Assembly: GCF_038051945.1 (NCBI RefSeq)
Contig: NZ_CP150302.1
Span: forward strand, 6,510,001-6,574,000
Origin: Paenibacillus sp. FSL H3-0469
GTDB lineage: Bacteria > Bacillota > Bacilli > Paenibacillales > Paenibacillaceae
Reading direction: 5' to 3'
DNA length: 64,000 bases
Every line of letters starts with the position of its first letter. Positions within the stretch are counted from its first letter, which is position 1. This document shows positions 46,007 through 54,426 of this stretch, piece by piece. The notes below the pieces were generated by a model. That model saw nothing but the letters and a program-made list of their open reading frames with translations. It did no database searches and had not been told where the DNA came from. A program made the position numbers and the translations under genes.

Positions 46007-46065
46007 AGGAGTAAGAGCAAAGAAACCAACTTAGAATCCGCACACATACAAAGGAGGGCACAACT

Positions 46066-48531
46066 GTGGCTATGGACCGGACCCGTGTCGCCGTGGAGAT
46101 ATACGGAACTTCCTACAAGCTTGTCGGAAGCAGCACAGAATATATGAAACAGGTCGCCCGTCATGTCGATGAGCATATGCGTGCAATATCGAAATCACAT
46201 TCCAGACTGGATACGCCGCGGATTGCGGTGCTTACAGCTGTACATATGGCAGAGCAGGCAATCCAGGTTCAGGATTTCAAGAATGAGCTGAATATGCTGA
46301 CCGGTGAACGCACTGAGCTTCGCGTGGAGGTGTCACGCCTTCAGGAAGCACAGCGTGAACAGCAGGAAGAATATGAGAAGCTGGAAGCCGCAGCGAAGGA
46401 AGAGGCTGCGCGGCTGGTTGCCGCCGCCGAAGAAGAACGCTCAAGGCATCTGGAGCAGCAGGAGCAGGAGAGGCAGCTGCATGCCCAGCTGCTGGAGGAA
46501 GAGAAGCAGGCGGCGGACGCTGCCCGCGAGCAGCTGGTGCAGGAGCTGAAGGCGCGAGAGGATGAGCTGAAGGCGCTGCGTGAGGGGCATGAAGCAGAGC
46601 AGGCTGCAAGCCGCGAGGCAGCACGTCAGGAGCTGGAGGCCGCAGAAGCTATGCGGATGCAGCAGCTGGAACAGATGAAGTCTGCCCATCAGCAGGAACT
46701 GGAGCAGCTGCGCGAGACGCTGACCCGCGAGAAGACAGAGACGTTGTCTGCTCTGGAGCAGGAGTTGCATGAGACGCGGGAGTCGATGGGCAGCGAGATC
46801 GTGGAGATCCGCTCCACGCTCAGCAAGGAGCTGGCTGATACCAAGGCTGCGCTCACAAGTGAGCTTACCGGGGAACGGGAAGCGCTTGAGAAGGAGCAGG
46901 CCAAGACCAAGGAGCTGCGGCAGTCCCAGGGGACGCAGGAGCACCGGCACAAGCAGCAGCTTCAGGAGCTGGAGAAGCAGCTTGGCGAGCTGCGCGGCGG
47001 AACCGGGCAGCTCCAGTCCCGGCTGCGGGCAGCGGAGGCCGGGCTGAAGGGCGAACGCGATGCGAGGCTGACGCTGCTGGCGCAGTACGAAGCTGTGCTG
47101 AAGCGGGAGGAGCAGCTCGGAGAGGAGCTTAAGCTTGCCGCTGAGCAAGGAGAGCAGCAGAGTGCGGCGCTGGAGGAAGTGCGCAAGCAGGCTGCGGCTT
47201 CGCAGAGCGAGGCGGAAGCGCTCCGCAGCAAGCTGCGGGACGCAGAGGACAAGCTAAGCGTTGCGCTGGAAGAGCTGCACACGGCGAACGAGCTGGGCAC
47301 CCTGCTGAACGAAGAGGTGGAAGGGCTGCGCCAGCAGGTTGTAGCTGCGCAGAGCGAGGCGGAAGCGCTCCGCAGCAAGCTGCGGGACGCAGAGGGCAAG
47401 CTAAGCGCTGCGCTGGAAGAGCTGCACACGGCGAGCGAGTTGGGCAACCTGCTAAACGAAGAGCTGGATGAGCTGCGTAAGCAGGTTGCGGCATCGCAGA
47501 GCGAGGCGGTAGAGATCCGCAGCGAACTGCGGGATCTAGAGGGTAAGCTAAGCGAAGCGCAGGAAGAGCTGCACACGGCTAAGGAGCTGGGCAATCTGCT
47601 GAACGATGAGCTGGGAGGGCTGCGCCAGCGTTATGAGCTGACGCAGGAAGAAGCGGCAGCACTGCGCACATCGCTGCGGGAGACGGCAGATCAGCTCAGC
47701 CGGACGCAGGTGGAATTCGACCGTACGGCAGAGGAAGCGGCGTCCTGGCAGGAGCGTGCGAACAAGCATATGGAGGATATCAGCGAGCTGGAGATGAACC
47801 TTCTGGAAGAGGGGGAGAAGTCGGCAGCCTTGCAGCGCGAAGTGGAGACTCTTCGCGGACAGGCAGACGGCATGGTTCAGCAGCTTGATCAAGAGGCGCG
47901 GCTTCGTGCCGAAGCGGAGCAGGAGCTTGCCGTTCAGCAGGAGGCGGCACAGGCAGCCCGCAAGGAACTGGCTGCGCTGCGCGGCCGCTACGAGGAGCTG
48001 ATCGCCCAGTACGACGAGATTCTGCAGGACGGGGAGCAGCTGAAGGAACGCTGCGAGCTGCTGGAAGCCGAAGGCGAGGAAGCTGCGCGGCGTCTGGAAG
48101 AGCTGTATGAGGCAGGACGTGAAGCTGCGGCTACGGCGATGGAGCAGCAGGAAGCACTTCGCGAGACCCGGGAGTATGAAGCTACCTGGAAGCAGAAATA
48201 TGAGGAGCTTCTGCAGCGTGAGCAGCAATGGAACGAGCAGGAAGCACAGCTGCGCGAGGAGATTGAGATCTGGCAGCAGGAGGCCGGAGAAGCCGAGGCT
48301 CAGGCGGAATCAGTCAGCCGCTCGCGCACCGAAGCAGAGCAGCGGCTGGATGAGATCGGCGAGAGCTATGAGATGGTCCAAGGCCAGCTGCGGCTGGTAC
48401 AGGCCCAGTTCGAGCTGCAGCAGGGAGAGCTGGAGAAGCTGTCCCAGGAGCATCGCAGCCTGCAGGCGGAATATGCCAAGCTACAGAGTGAATATAATGA
48501 ATGGATTCAACTGATCGAACAGGACAGTTGA
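46066..48531 (+). CDS. zapA: ZapA-domain protein fused to a very long coiled coil
   Basis: 821 residues. The first about 90 residues are a ZapA domain (TRVAVEIYGTSYKLVGSS, EYMKQVARHVDEHMRAI, RIAVLTAVHMAEQ), the FtsZ-ring-associated protein that bundles FtsZ filaments. Free ZapA is only about 85-110 residues. Here it continues into some 730 residues of almost unbroken coiled coil rich in Glu, Ala, Leu, Gln and Arg, without helix breakers. Between about residues 373 and 521 a 49-residue unit (seven heptads) repeats three times. GTG start with AGGAGGG 7 bases upstream. Its place after pheT matches zapA in Bacillus. No membrane segment. Confidence 0.88.
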   Translation: MAMDRTRVAVEIYGTSYKLVGSSTEYMKQVARHVDEHMRAISKSHSRLDTPRIAVLTAVHMAEQAIQVQDFKNELNMLTGERTELRVEVSRLQEAQREQQEEYEKLEAAAKEEAARLVAAAEEERSRHLEQQEQERQLHAQLLEEEKQAADAAREQLVQELKAREDELKALREGHEAEQAASREAARQELEAAEAMRMQQLEQMKSAHQQELEQLRETLTREKTETLSALEQELHETRESMGSEIVEIRSTLSKELADTKAALTSELTGEREALEKEQAKTKELRQSQGTQEHRHKQQLQELEKQLGELRGGTGQLQSRLRAAEAGLKGERDARLTLLAQYEAVLKREEQLGEELKLAAEQGEQQSAALEEVRKQAAASQSEAEALRSKLRDAEDKLSVALEELHTANELGTLLNEEVEGLRQQVVAAQSEAEALRSKLRDAEGKLSAALEELHTASELGNLLNEELDELRKQVAASQSEAVEIRSELRDLEGKLSEAQEELHTAKELGNLLNDELGGLRQRYELTQEEAAALRTSLRETADQLSRTQVEFDRTAEEAASWQERANKHMEDISELEMNLLEEGEKSAALQREVETLRGQADGMVQQLDQEARLRAEAEQELAVQQEAAQAARKELAALRGRYEELIAQYDEILQDGEQLKERCELLEAEGEEAARRLEELYEAGREAAATAMEQQEALRETREYEATWKQKYEELLQREQQWNEQEAQLREEIEIWQQEAGEAEAQAESVSRSRTEAEQRLDEIGESYEMVQGQLRLVQAQFELQQGELEKLSQEHRSLQAEYAKLQSEYNEWIQLIEQDS
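47183..47629 (+). repeat. 147-bp tandem repeat inside the zapA fusion gene (3 copies)
   Basis: The marker CGCAGAGCGAGGCG recurs at 47201, 47348 and 47495, exactly 147 bp apart. The first two units are nearly identical and the third has diverged. 147 bp encodes 49 residues, seven coiled-coil heptads, so each unit keeps the heptad register. Confidence 0.85.
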
Positions 48532-48684
48532 ATGGCGGATGCATCACAGGAAGAGCTGTTGTAAGCAGGAATGCTTAGAACGGCTTTTTCTGCTGTGCAG
48601 GGACGGTGGGCGGATTCATCCTTAGTGGGACTGCAAGGGAGGGCTGCTGCTCTAAAGTTGGCTGGAGTGAAGTAATGCACAATT

Positions 48685-48950
48685 CCTGCACTAAATACAA
48701 CATTCGTACCTCTGAAGCAGCTAATTGCGGGAAATCCTGCCTAGAATGCAACATCTCAATGCCAATGACCCGCTCCACCAGTAACATTCCTGCAAAATGT
48801 GCAACATTCGGCGTTCTCAAGCTGCAATCCGTTAGAAATCCTGCAAAAGGTGCAACTTCGGCGTTCTCAGGTCACATTGAGGAGCACAAGTGCCCCTGAA
48901 TCGAGCGGAAGTTGGTTAAATGAGCAAATGAGTAGCACAAGTGCTTTTGA
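48685..48950. repeat. Degenerate 51-bp tandem repeats (family D) followed by family-B-like units
   Basis: CCTGC followed by a (T)GCAAC or (T)ACAAC box recurs at 48685, 48736, 48789 and 48840, spaced 51, 53 and 51 bp. The two last units share TGCAAC(A)TTCGGCGTTCTCA. From about 48880 two palindromic units GAGCACAAGTGC and TAGCACAAGTGC appear, linked by AATGAGCAAATGAG, which resemble the array at 57455-57830. The gap of about 480 bp between zapA and the next gene holds no other recognisable gene. Confidence 0.65.
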
Positions 48951-48961
48951 CATAATAAGTA

Positions 48962-48977
48962 TTGCAACCGGTTACAA
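48962..48977 (+). promoter_or_regulatory. cre site (CcpA operator) before the xylose sensor operon
   Basis: TTGCAACCGGTTACAA is palindromic and its first 15 bases match the cre consensus WTGNAANCGNWNNCW at every defined position. TTGACA at 48947-48952 is a possible -35 box, so the cre would overlap the -10 region and block transcription. A LacI-type operator is an alternative. Confidence 0.7.
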
Positions 48978-49009
48978 CCCGGGGTAGGATGTTGGTTGAG
49001 GTGAACGGG

Positions 49010-49999
49010 ATGGATAAGAAATGGGTCAGCGGCGCTGGGGTTGTTGTGCTTTTTATACTGTTGTCATATTTGTTTATAGGCTTTGCGCATCATTCCGCCC
49101 GGATGGGCAATATCGTTAAGGAATTGAGCGGGGAGCCGATTCAGGACAAGCCCGGATATCATATTGTGCTGATCGAGCAGGAGCGGTACCACCCGTACTG
49201 GGAGATGGTCGAGAAGGGGGCCGCGGAGGCTGCAGCGAAATACGGGATAGAGATCGAATTCACGGGACCGGTGCGCAACAACATGGAAGAGCAGATCAGT
49301 CTGCTGGAAAAAGCGATTGCCGCCCAGGCGGATGCGATCATCGTGCAGGGGCTCAACGACGAGAAGTTCACGCCGGTGATTGATAAGGCGGTGAACCGGG
49401 GGATTCCGGTGATCACGATTGACACGGATGCTCCCGCCAGCCGGAGACTGGCCTATGTGGGGACCGACAATGTAGCTGCCGGTGAGGCATTGGGACGCAT
49501 GGTAGTGAAGACGACTGGCGGGAAGGGCAAAATAGGTGTGATCATCGGCAGCGAGCTGGCCAAGAACCAGCTTCAGCGCCTGGACGGGCTGAAGAATATC
49601 GTGAAAGACTATGGCGGCATGGAGATTGTCGATGTCCGCAGCTCCAACATCTCGCATATGGAAGCAATCCAGCAGGCGGCGGATATGCTTAGGTATCATC
49701 CGGAGATTGATGTAATGGTGGGCACCAGTTCAACGGACGCGCTCGGTGTACTCCAAGCATCGAGAAGCCTGAAGCGCGGTCCGCTGACCATTATCGGCTT
49801 CGATAACCAGGCGGAGACGCTGGATGCCATCAGCCGGGGAGCAATCACAGCGACTGTTGCACAGCAGCCCTACCTGATGGGGAATATGGCGGTCCGGCTG
49901 CTCCATGAGTATTTTAATGGTGCCCATCTGCAGCCCCGGTACTACACAGGAGTGAAGGTACTGGATAAGACCAATGTGCAGGAGGGGGAGAGCCTATGA
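49010..49999 (+). CDS. Membrane-anchored sugar-binding sensor protein (XylFII-like)
   Basis: About 330 residues. A single N-terminal helix (about 5-27), not a lipobox, anchors a periplasmic-binding-protein type I domain (YHIVLIEQERYHPYWEMVEKG, AIIVQGLNDEKFTPVI, VITIDTDAP, GTDNVAAGEALG, IGFDNQAETLDAI). It resembles RbsB/XylF proteins and sits immediately before the kinase with a four-base overlap. Together they match the XylFII-LytS arrangement of Clostridium beijerinckii, in which the binding protein docks on the kinase and reports extracellular xylose. GAGGTGA lies 5 bases before the ATG. An upstream in-frame start at 48962 would lie in the cre site. Confidence 0.85.
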   Translation: MDKKWVSGAGVVVLFILLSYLFIGFAHHSARMGNIVKELSGEPIQDKPGYHIVLIEQERYHPYWEMVEKGAAEAAAKYGIEIEFTGPVRNNMEEQISLLEKAIAAQADAIIVQGLNDEKFTPVIDKAVNRGIPVITIDTDAPASRRLAYVGTDNVAAGEALGRMVVKTTGGKGKIGVIIGSELAKNQLQRLDGLKNIVKDYGGMEIVDVRSSNISHMEAIQQAADMLRYHPEIDVMVGTSSTDALGVLQASRSLKRGPLTIIGFDNQAETLDAISRGAITATVAQQPYLMGNMAVRLLHEYFNGAHLQPRYYTGVKVLDKTNVQEGESL

Positions 50000-51429
50000 G
50001 TATCCGAGTGAAGCTGCTGATCTGCATTCCGCTGCTGGTGCTGCTGATGAGCTCGGTCTCCTTCGTACTGTTCCAGAGCGGGAAGAATGTGCAGGAGAGC
50101 TACCATCTGATGATGAACCGGATCATGCTGTATAAGGAGGTATCCTATGAGGTCGGCGAGAATATGCGCTCCTTGAACCGCTTCATTATGCAGGTGGATA
50201 CGGACAGCTTCCCGGAGGTGGAAAAGCATCTGGGCGCGGTGCTGGAGCTGCGCAGCAGGCTGGACGGAATGAATACCATCGGGGGCAGCGGCCTTCCGCT
50301 GATGAACTACAGCCACCTTATTGATACTTTTGTGGAGCAGGCGGGTCAGATGATTACGGAGATTGACGGACAGGATGCGAATTCGCTGGCAGGTGCCTAT
50401 ATCGAGGCGGAGCAGACGCAGCGGTTCATCCGCGAGGAGGCTCAGGAGCTGGTTGATCTGGAGCTGGACCAATATAAGCCGATCTACGCGGAGATCATGT
50501 CCACGACAGCGAAGCTGAACCGGATGGGCAGTCTGCTGGTGATTACTGCGGCGCTGCTTAGTATCTGTATGGCGGTCTGGCTGTCCAGCAGCATTACCGG
50601 ACCGATCCGCCGCCTGGTGGCAACGGCCAAGCAGATCTCGAAGGGACGGATGGATACCAAGGCGCCGGAGAGCGTCAATAACGATGAGATCAGCATACTG
50701 TGCCGCGCTTTTAACGGGATGATTGATAATATCCAGGAGCTGATGAAGGAGAACATTCAGAGTGCGGAGAAGGACCGGCTGGTCAAGGAGCTGGAGCTGA
50801 AAATGCTGCAGAGCCAGATCAATCCGCATTTCCTGTTCAACACACTGAATTCCATCGCCAAGCTTGCGTATCTGGAAGGGGCGGCGAGAACCAGTGATCT
50901 GACCGTGTCGGTCTCGCGTATGCTCCGCTATAATCTGCAAAAGCTGGACCAGGCCGTTCCGCTGCGCGAGGAGGTCGAGCATGTGAATGAGTATATCAAC
51001 ATCCAGCGGGCCCGCTTCCGGGACCGGATTGCTTTTGAGATGGAGATTGATGAGGAGGCGATGGACGGGATGGTGCCGTGTCTGACGCTGCAGCCGATCT
51101 TCGAGAATGCCTTCGTTCATGGTCTGGAGCAGATGGAGGAGGGGGCTATACTTACGCTATCGATCCGTTACCGCAGCGGGCAGGTGGAGATTGTGATCAG
51201 TGATAACGGGGCGGGCATGAACCGCGAGACGGTAGCCCGGCTGATGGGCTCGACTCAGCAGGAGGCGCCGCATTCCAGCGGGAAGGGCCAGTCTACCGGG
51301 CTTGGGACACATAATGTTTTTAAAAGACTGCATTTATTCTTCGACGGCCAGCAGCTCATCGAGATCAACAGCAGTGAAGGGCAGGGGACGGCGGTGCTGT
51401 TCCGGCTGCCCTTCCGGACCTCGGCCTAG
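49996..51429 (+). CDS. Sensor histidine kinase, LytS/YesM type
   Basis: 477 residues. Two membrane helices (about 8-26 and 178-198) enclose an extracytoplasmic helical domain of about 150 residues. A HAMP domain (about 199-250, SSSITGPIRRLVATAKQISKG) precedes the His-kinase domain with phosphoacceptor H278 in QINPHFLFNTLNSI and the ATPase motifs EIVISDNGAGMNRE and GLGTHNV. Its helical sensor is short for a direct sugar sensor, which fits sensing through the upstream binding protein. Followed by its response regulator. Confidence 0.92.
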   Translation: MSIRVKLLICIPLLVLLMSSVSFVLFQSGKNVQESYHLMMNRIMLYKEVSYEVGENMRSLNRFIMQVDTDSFPEVEKHLGAVLELRSRLDGMNTIGGSGLPLMNYSHLIDTFVEQAGQMITEIDGQDANSLAGAYIEAEQTQRFIREEAQELVDLELDQYKPIYAEIMSTTAKLNRMGSLLVITAALLSICMAVWLSSSITGPIRRLVATAKQISKGRMDTKAPESVNNDEISILCRAFNGMIDNIQELMKENIQSAEKDRLVKELELKMLQSQINPHFLFNTLNSIAKLAYLEGAARTSDLTVSVSRMLRYNLQKLDQAVPLREEVEHVNEYINIQRARFRDRIAFEMEIDEEAMDGMVPCLTLQPIFENAFVHGLEQMEEGAILTLSIRYRSGQVEIVISDNGAGMNRETVARLMGSTQQEAPHSSGKGQSTGLGTHNVFKRLHLFFDGQQLIEINSSEGQGTAVLFRLPFRTSA

Positions 51430-51465
51430 AGGCACTCACCTGAAGTGAAGGGGGAAAAGATAACG

Positions 51466-53046
51466 ATGTACAAGCTGCTGATCGCAGATGATGAAGCACT
51501 GGAGCGGGAGGGGCTGGAGCTGATGATCCGGCATCTGATCCCGGACAAGTTCGAATTCCTGCATGCCGGGAACGGGCGGAAGGCGATTCAGCTGGCGGAG
51601 GAGCACCGGCCGGATATGATTTTCATGGATATTAAGATGCCCGGTATCCAGGGGCTGGAGGCGGTGCGGCAGATCCGGGAGAAGCTTCCGGCGGCGCAGA
51701 TTGTGATGATTACGGCCCATGACTACTTCGCGTATGCCAAGGAGGGGCTGCTGCTGGGGGTGCGCGATTATCTGTTGAAGCCGGCCCGGCGGGAAGAGGT
51801 TGCGGAGGTGCTGCGGAAGCTGATGGCGGTCATTGAGGAGGAGCGGCGGAGCAGGAATGAACAGCTGGAGCTGCAGGAGAAGCTGGCCCATCTGCTGCCG
51901 CTGGCCGAGAATGAGCTGACTCTGATGCTGATGCTGGAGCATGTGCAGGATCTGGAACCGGAGCAGCTGGCCGGGCTGCTGGAGCTGCACTTCAGCAAGG
52001 GCTACGCGATGGTCCTGTCCTTCCCCCGGCACGGGGAGAGCGGCTGGGAGACATTCCGGCAGTCCAAGCGGGAGATCTATGAGGCGCTCAAGCAGTTTGC
52101 CAAAACAGGACTGGGCTGCCTCGCCGGACCGCTGGCCGGGCATCAGCTGGCGCTGTTCATTCCCTTGCCGCCGGGGAGGACAGGATATTCCCAGCGTGTC
52201 AGCTCGCTGGACTGGGGGGAGCGGCTCCGCACCTATGCCCGGGAGCGCTTCGGCCTGCCTCTAGGCATCGGCATCGGCTCGATCCGCGAGGGCTGGGACG
52301 GGCTTAGCCGCTCTTACCGCGAAGCCGTCCGGGTATGTGCAGACCACCAGCATTCATCCGGTGTGCATCATTACGATGATATGATTCAGAGCTCGGGGCA
52401 GACGGCGGTCCCGCTGGATGAAGAGAAGAAGCTGCTTACCGCCTTGCTCCAGCGCAGCAAGCAGGAGGCCGCCCAGCGCTTCAGCCTGCTGTATGACTCC
52501 TTCGAGCAGGGAGGGGAGCAGACATTGTCTGCCGTGCGCGGGGAGGTAACCGGCCTGCTGCTGTTTCTGGCCAGAGGCGTTCACTCCACAACCGGCGCGG
52601 AGCTGCTGGCTTCGCTGAACGCAGCGGAAGATCCGCGCGCTCTGCGGTTAAGCGCGGAGTCCTGGCTGGAGCGGCTGATCGATGGCCTGGAAGAGGAGCA
52701 GGAGCATCACCGGTCCCATGTGCATCAGCGGGCGCTGCTCTATATCAGCCAGAAGTATAAAGAGGATATCTCCATGGAGCAGACGGCTGAATATGTGAAC
52801 CTCAGCCCGCATTATTTCAGCAAATTGTTCCGGCAGCATGAGGGGGAGACCTTTATTGACTACATCACACGGTTGCGGATTAATGAAGCGAAACGCCTGA
52901 TCGCTGAGGATCAGCTGAACCTGAAGGAAATCTGCTATGAAGTAGGCTATAAAGACCCGAATTATTTCAGCCGGGTCTTCAAGAAGGCTGCGGGGATGAC
53001 GCCAAGCGAATTCCGCCAGCAGCAGGAGAAATCGGGTCCTTGCTGA
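51466..53046 (+). CDS. Response regulator, YesN type (receiver plus AraC HTH)
   Basis: About 526 residues. The N-terminal receiver has the acidic pair D8-D9, phosphoacceptor D55 (FMDIKMP) and the conserved Lys in YLLKPARR. A long linker (about 130-415) is followed by an AraC-type DNA-binding domain with two helix-turn-helix units (SMEQTAEYVNLSPHYFSKLF and NLKEICYEVGYKDPNYFSRVFKK). It probably activates xylFGH just downstream. The ATG at 51466 is preferred to a GTG at 51445. A terminator overlaps its stop codon. Confidence 0.92.
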   Translation: MYKLLIADDEALEREGLELMIRHLIPDKFEFLHAGNGRKAIQLAEEHRPDMIFMDIKMPGIQGLEAVRQIREKLPAAQIVMITAHDYFAYAKEGLLLGVRDYLLKPARREEVAEVLRKLMAVIEEERRSRNEQLELQEKLAHLLPLAENELTLMLMLEHVQDLEPEQLAGLLELHFSKGYAMVLSFPRHGESGWETFRQSKREIYEALKQFAKTGLGCLAGPLAGHQLALFIPLPPGRTGYSQRVSSLDWGERLRTYARERFGLPLGIGIGSIREGWDGLSRSYREAVRVCADHQHSSGVHHYDDMIQSSGQTAVPLDEEKKLLTALLQRSKQEAAQRFSLLYDSFEQGGEQTLSAVRGEVTGLLLFLARGVHSTTGAELLASLNAAEDPRALRLSAESWLERLIDGLEEEQEHHRSHVHQRALLYISQKYKEDISMEQTAEYVNLSPHYFSKLFRQHEGETFIDYITRLRINEAKRLIAEDQLNLKEICYEVGYKDPNYFSRVFKKAAGMTPSEFRQQQEKSGPC

Positions 53047-53063
53047 GTAGCAAGGACTTTTTT
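53037..53063 (+). terminator. Terminator of the sensor operon
   Basis: TCCTTGC-TGAGTA-GCAAGGA, then C and six T. The stem includes the stop codon of the regulator gene. Confidence 0.9.
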
Positions 53064-53202
53064 ATGCTGTTGCCCCGGATTATCCTATGAAAGCCGGGGC
53101 GGAGAATTACATTACAGCAGGCAAGACCAAGAATGCGGGTGGAGGGCAAATAAGTGCAGGGAATCGCTGCTCCCGGGGCGGTTTTTCCATGCTACACTTT
53201 TT

Positions 53203-53217
53203 TTGTAAGCGCAATCA
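53203..53217 (+). promoter_or_regulatory. cre site upstream of xylF
   Basis: TTGTAAGCGCAATCA matches the cre consensus at every defined position. It lies 34 bp before the GTG of xylF. TACACT at 53193-53198 is a possible -10 box without a -35, as expected for a promoter needing the YesN-like activator; the cre would then cover the transcription start. Confidence 0.75.
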
Positions 53218-53250
53218 AATATAAAGCTAACGAAAAGGGGCGTAGCAATA

Positions 53251-54339
53251 GTGAGAAAATACGGAAGAGCAATTTTCCTCGGGATGGCGGCGATGGTGCT
53301 GGCGGCATCGATGGCGGGCTGTGGTGTGGTCTCCAGCGGTGACAACGAGAAGAAGGAATCTGCAGGAGCGGCCAAGGACGGGGACAAAATTGTCATCGGC
53401 ATGTCCATGGATACCTTGAAGGAGGAGCGCTGGCAGAAGGACCGGGATATTTTCACAGCAAAGGTGCAGGAGCTTGGCGGAGAAGTGAAGGTGCTGGCCG
53501 CAAACGGGGATGATGCTACCCAGCTAAGCCAGGCGGAGCAACTGATCTCCCAGGGTGTGGATGTGCTCGTGGTCATTGCCCATAATGCGGAGGCTACGGC
53601 TCCGATCGTGGATAAGGCGCATAAGGAAGGTATCAAGGTCATTGCCTATGACCGGCTGATTAACAATTCCGAGGTGGATTATTACATCTCCTTCGATAAT
53701 GTACGTGTTGGTGAATTCCAGGCTCAGGCAGTCATCGACAAGGCGCCTAAGGGCAACATTGTCTACATCGGCGGCGCGGATACTGATAACAATGCCCACA
53801 TGTTCAAGGAAGGCGCGATGAATATTCTGAAGCCGCTGGCAGACAAGGGCGATATCAAAATCGTCTACGACCAGTTCTCCAAGGACTGGAAGCCCGAGGA
53901 AGCGCTGAAGAATATGGAGAATGCGCTGACCGCGAACAATAACGATGTACAGGGCGTGGTTGCGGCGAACGACGGGACAGCTGGCGGCTCAATCCAGGCG
54001 CTGACGGCGCAGGGCATGGCGGGCAAAATTCCGGTATCCGGCCAGGATGCGGACCTTGCCGCGGTACAGCGTATAGCCGAAGGCACACAGCTAATGACGG
54101 TCTACAAGCCGATCAATGCGATTGCCACGAAGGCGGCGGAAATGGCGGTGGCGGCTGCCAAGGGCGAGACTATTTCGACAGATAAGACCGTTAACAACGG
54201 AAAAATTGATGTTCCATCCGTGCTGCTTGATCCGATTGCCGTCAATAAAGATAACCTGGATGTGCTGATCAAGGACGGCTTCCACAAGCTGGAGGATGTG
54301 TACAAAAACGTTCCCAAGGACCAGTGGCCGAAACAATAA
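53251..54339 (+). CDS. xylF: D-xylose ABC transporter, substrate-binding lipoprotein
   Basis: 362 residues. The signal peptide ends in a lipobox (SMAGC, lipidated Cys 24). The type I binding domain closely follows XylF/ChvE proteins: IVIGMSMDTLKEERWQKD, VIAYDRLINNSEVDYYISFDN, YIGGADTDNNAHMFKEGA, SGQDADLAAVQRI and QLMTVYKPI. It binds xylose (or a similar aldose) outside the membrane and delivers it to XylGH. Start GTG with a GGGG-type ribosome site about 10 bases upstream. First gene of the xylF-xylG-xylH operon. Confidence 0.93.
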   Translation: MRKYGRAIFLGMAAMVLAASMAGCGVVSSGDNEKKESAGAAKDGDKIVIGMSMDTLKEERWQKDRDIFTAKVQELGGEVKVLAANGDDATQLSQAEQLISQGVDVLVVIAHNAEATAPIVDKAHKEGIKVIAYDRLINNSEVDYYISFDNVRVGEFQAQAVIDKAPKGNIVYIGGADTDNNAHMFKEGAMNILKPLADKGDIKIVYDQFSKDWKPEEALKNMENALTANNNDVQGVVAANDGTAGGSIQALTAQGMAGKIPVSGQDADLAAVQRIAEGTQLMTVYKPINAIATKAAEMAVAAAKGETISTDKTVNNGKIDVPSVLLDPIAVNKDNLDVLIKDGFHKLEDVYKNVPKDQWPKQ

Positions 54340-54354
54340 GGGCAGCCTGTACGG

Positions 54355-54394
54355 CAAGCAGATGCGGCGCCAGTGGCGAACCCGCATCTGCTTG
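54355..54394 (+). promoter_or_regulatory. Strong stem-loop between xylF and xylG
   Basis: Thirteen-base perfect stem CAAGCAGATGCGG/CCGCATCTGCTTG with a 14-base loop and no T run. Such structures after binding-protein genes usually stabilise the upstream mRNA, so XylF is made in excess over XylGH. Confidence 0.75.
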
Positions 54395-54426
54395 CTGCTT
54401 GAGGGCCGGAAGGAGGAACGGCAGGC

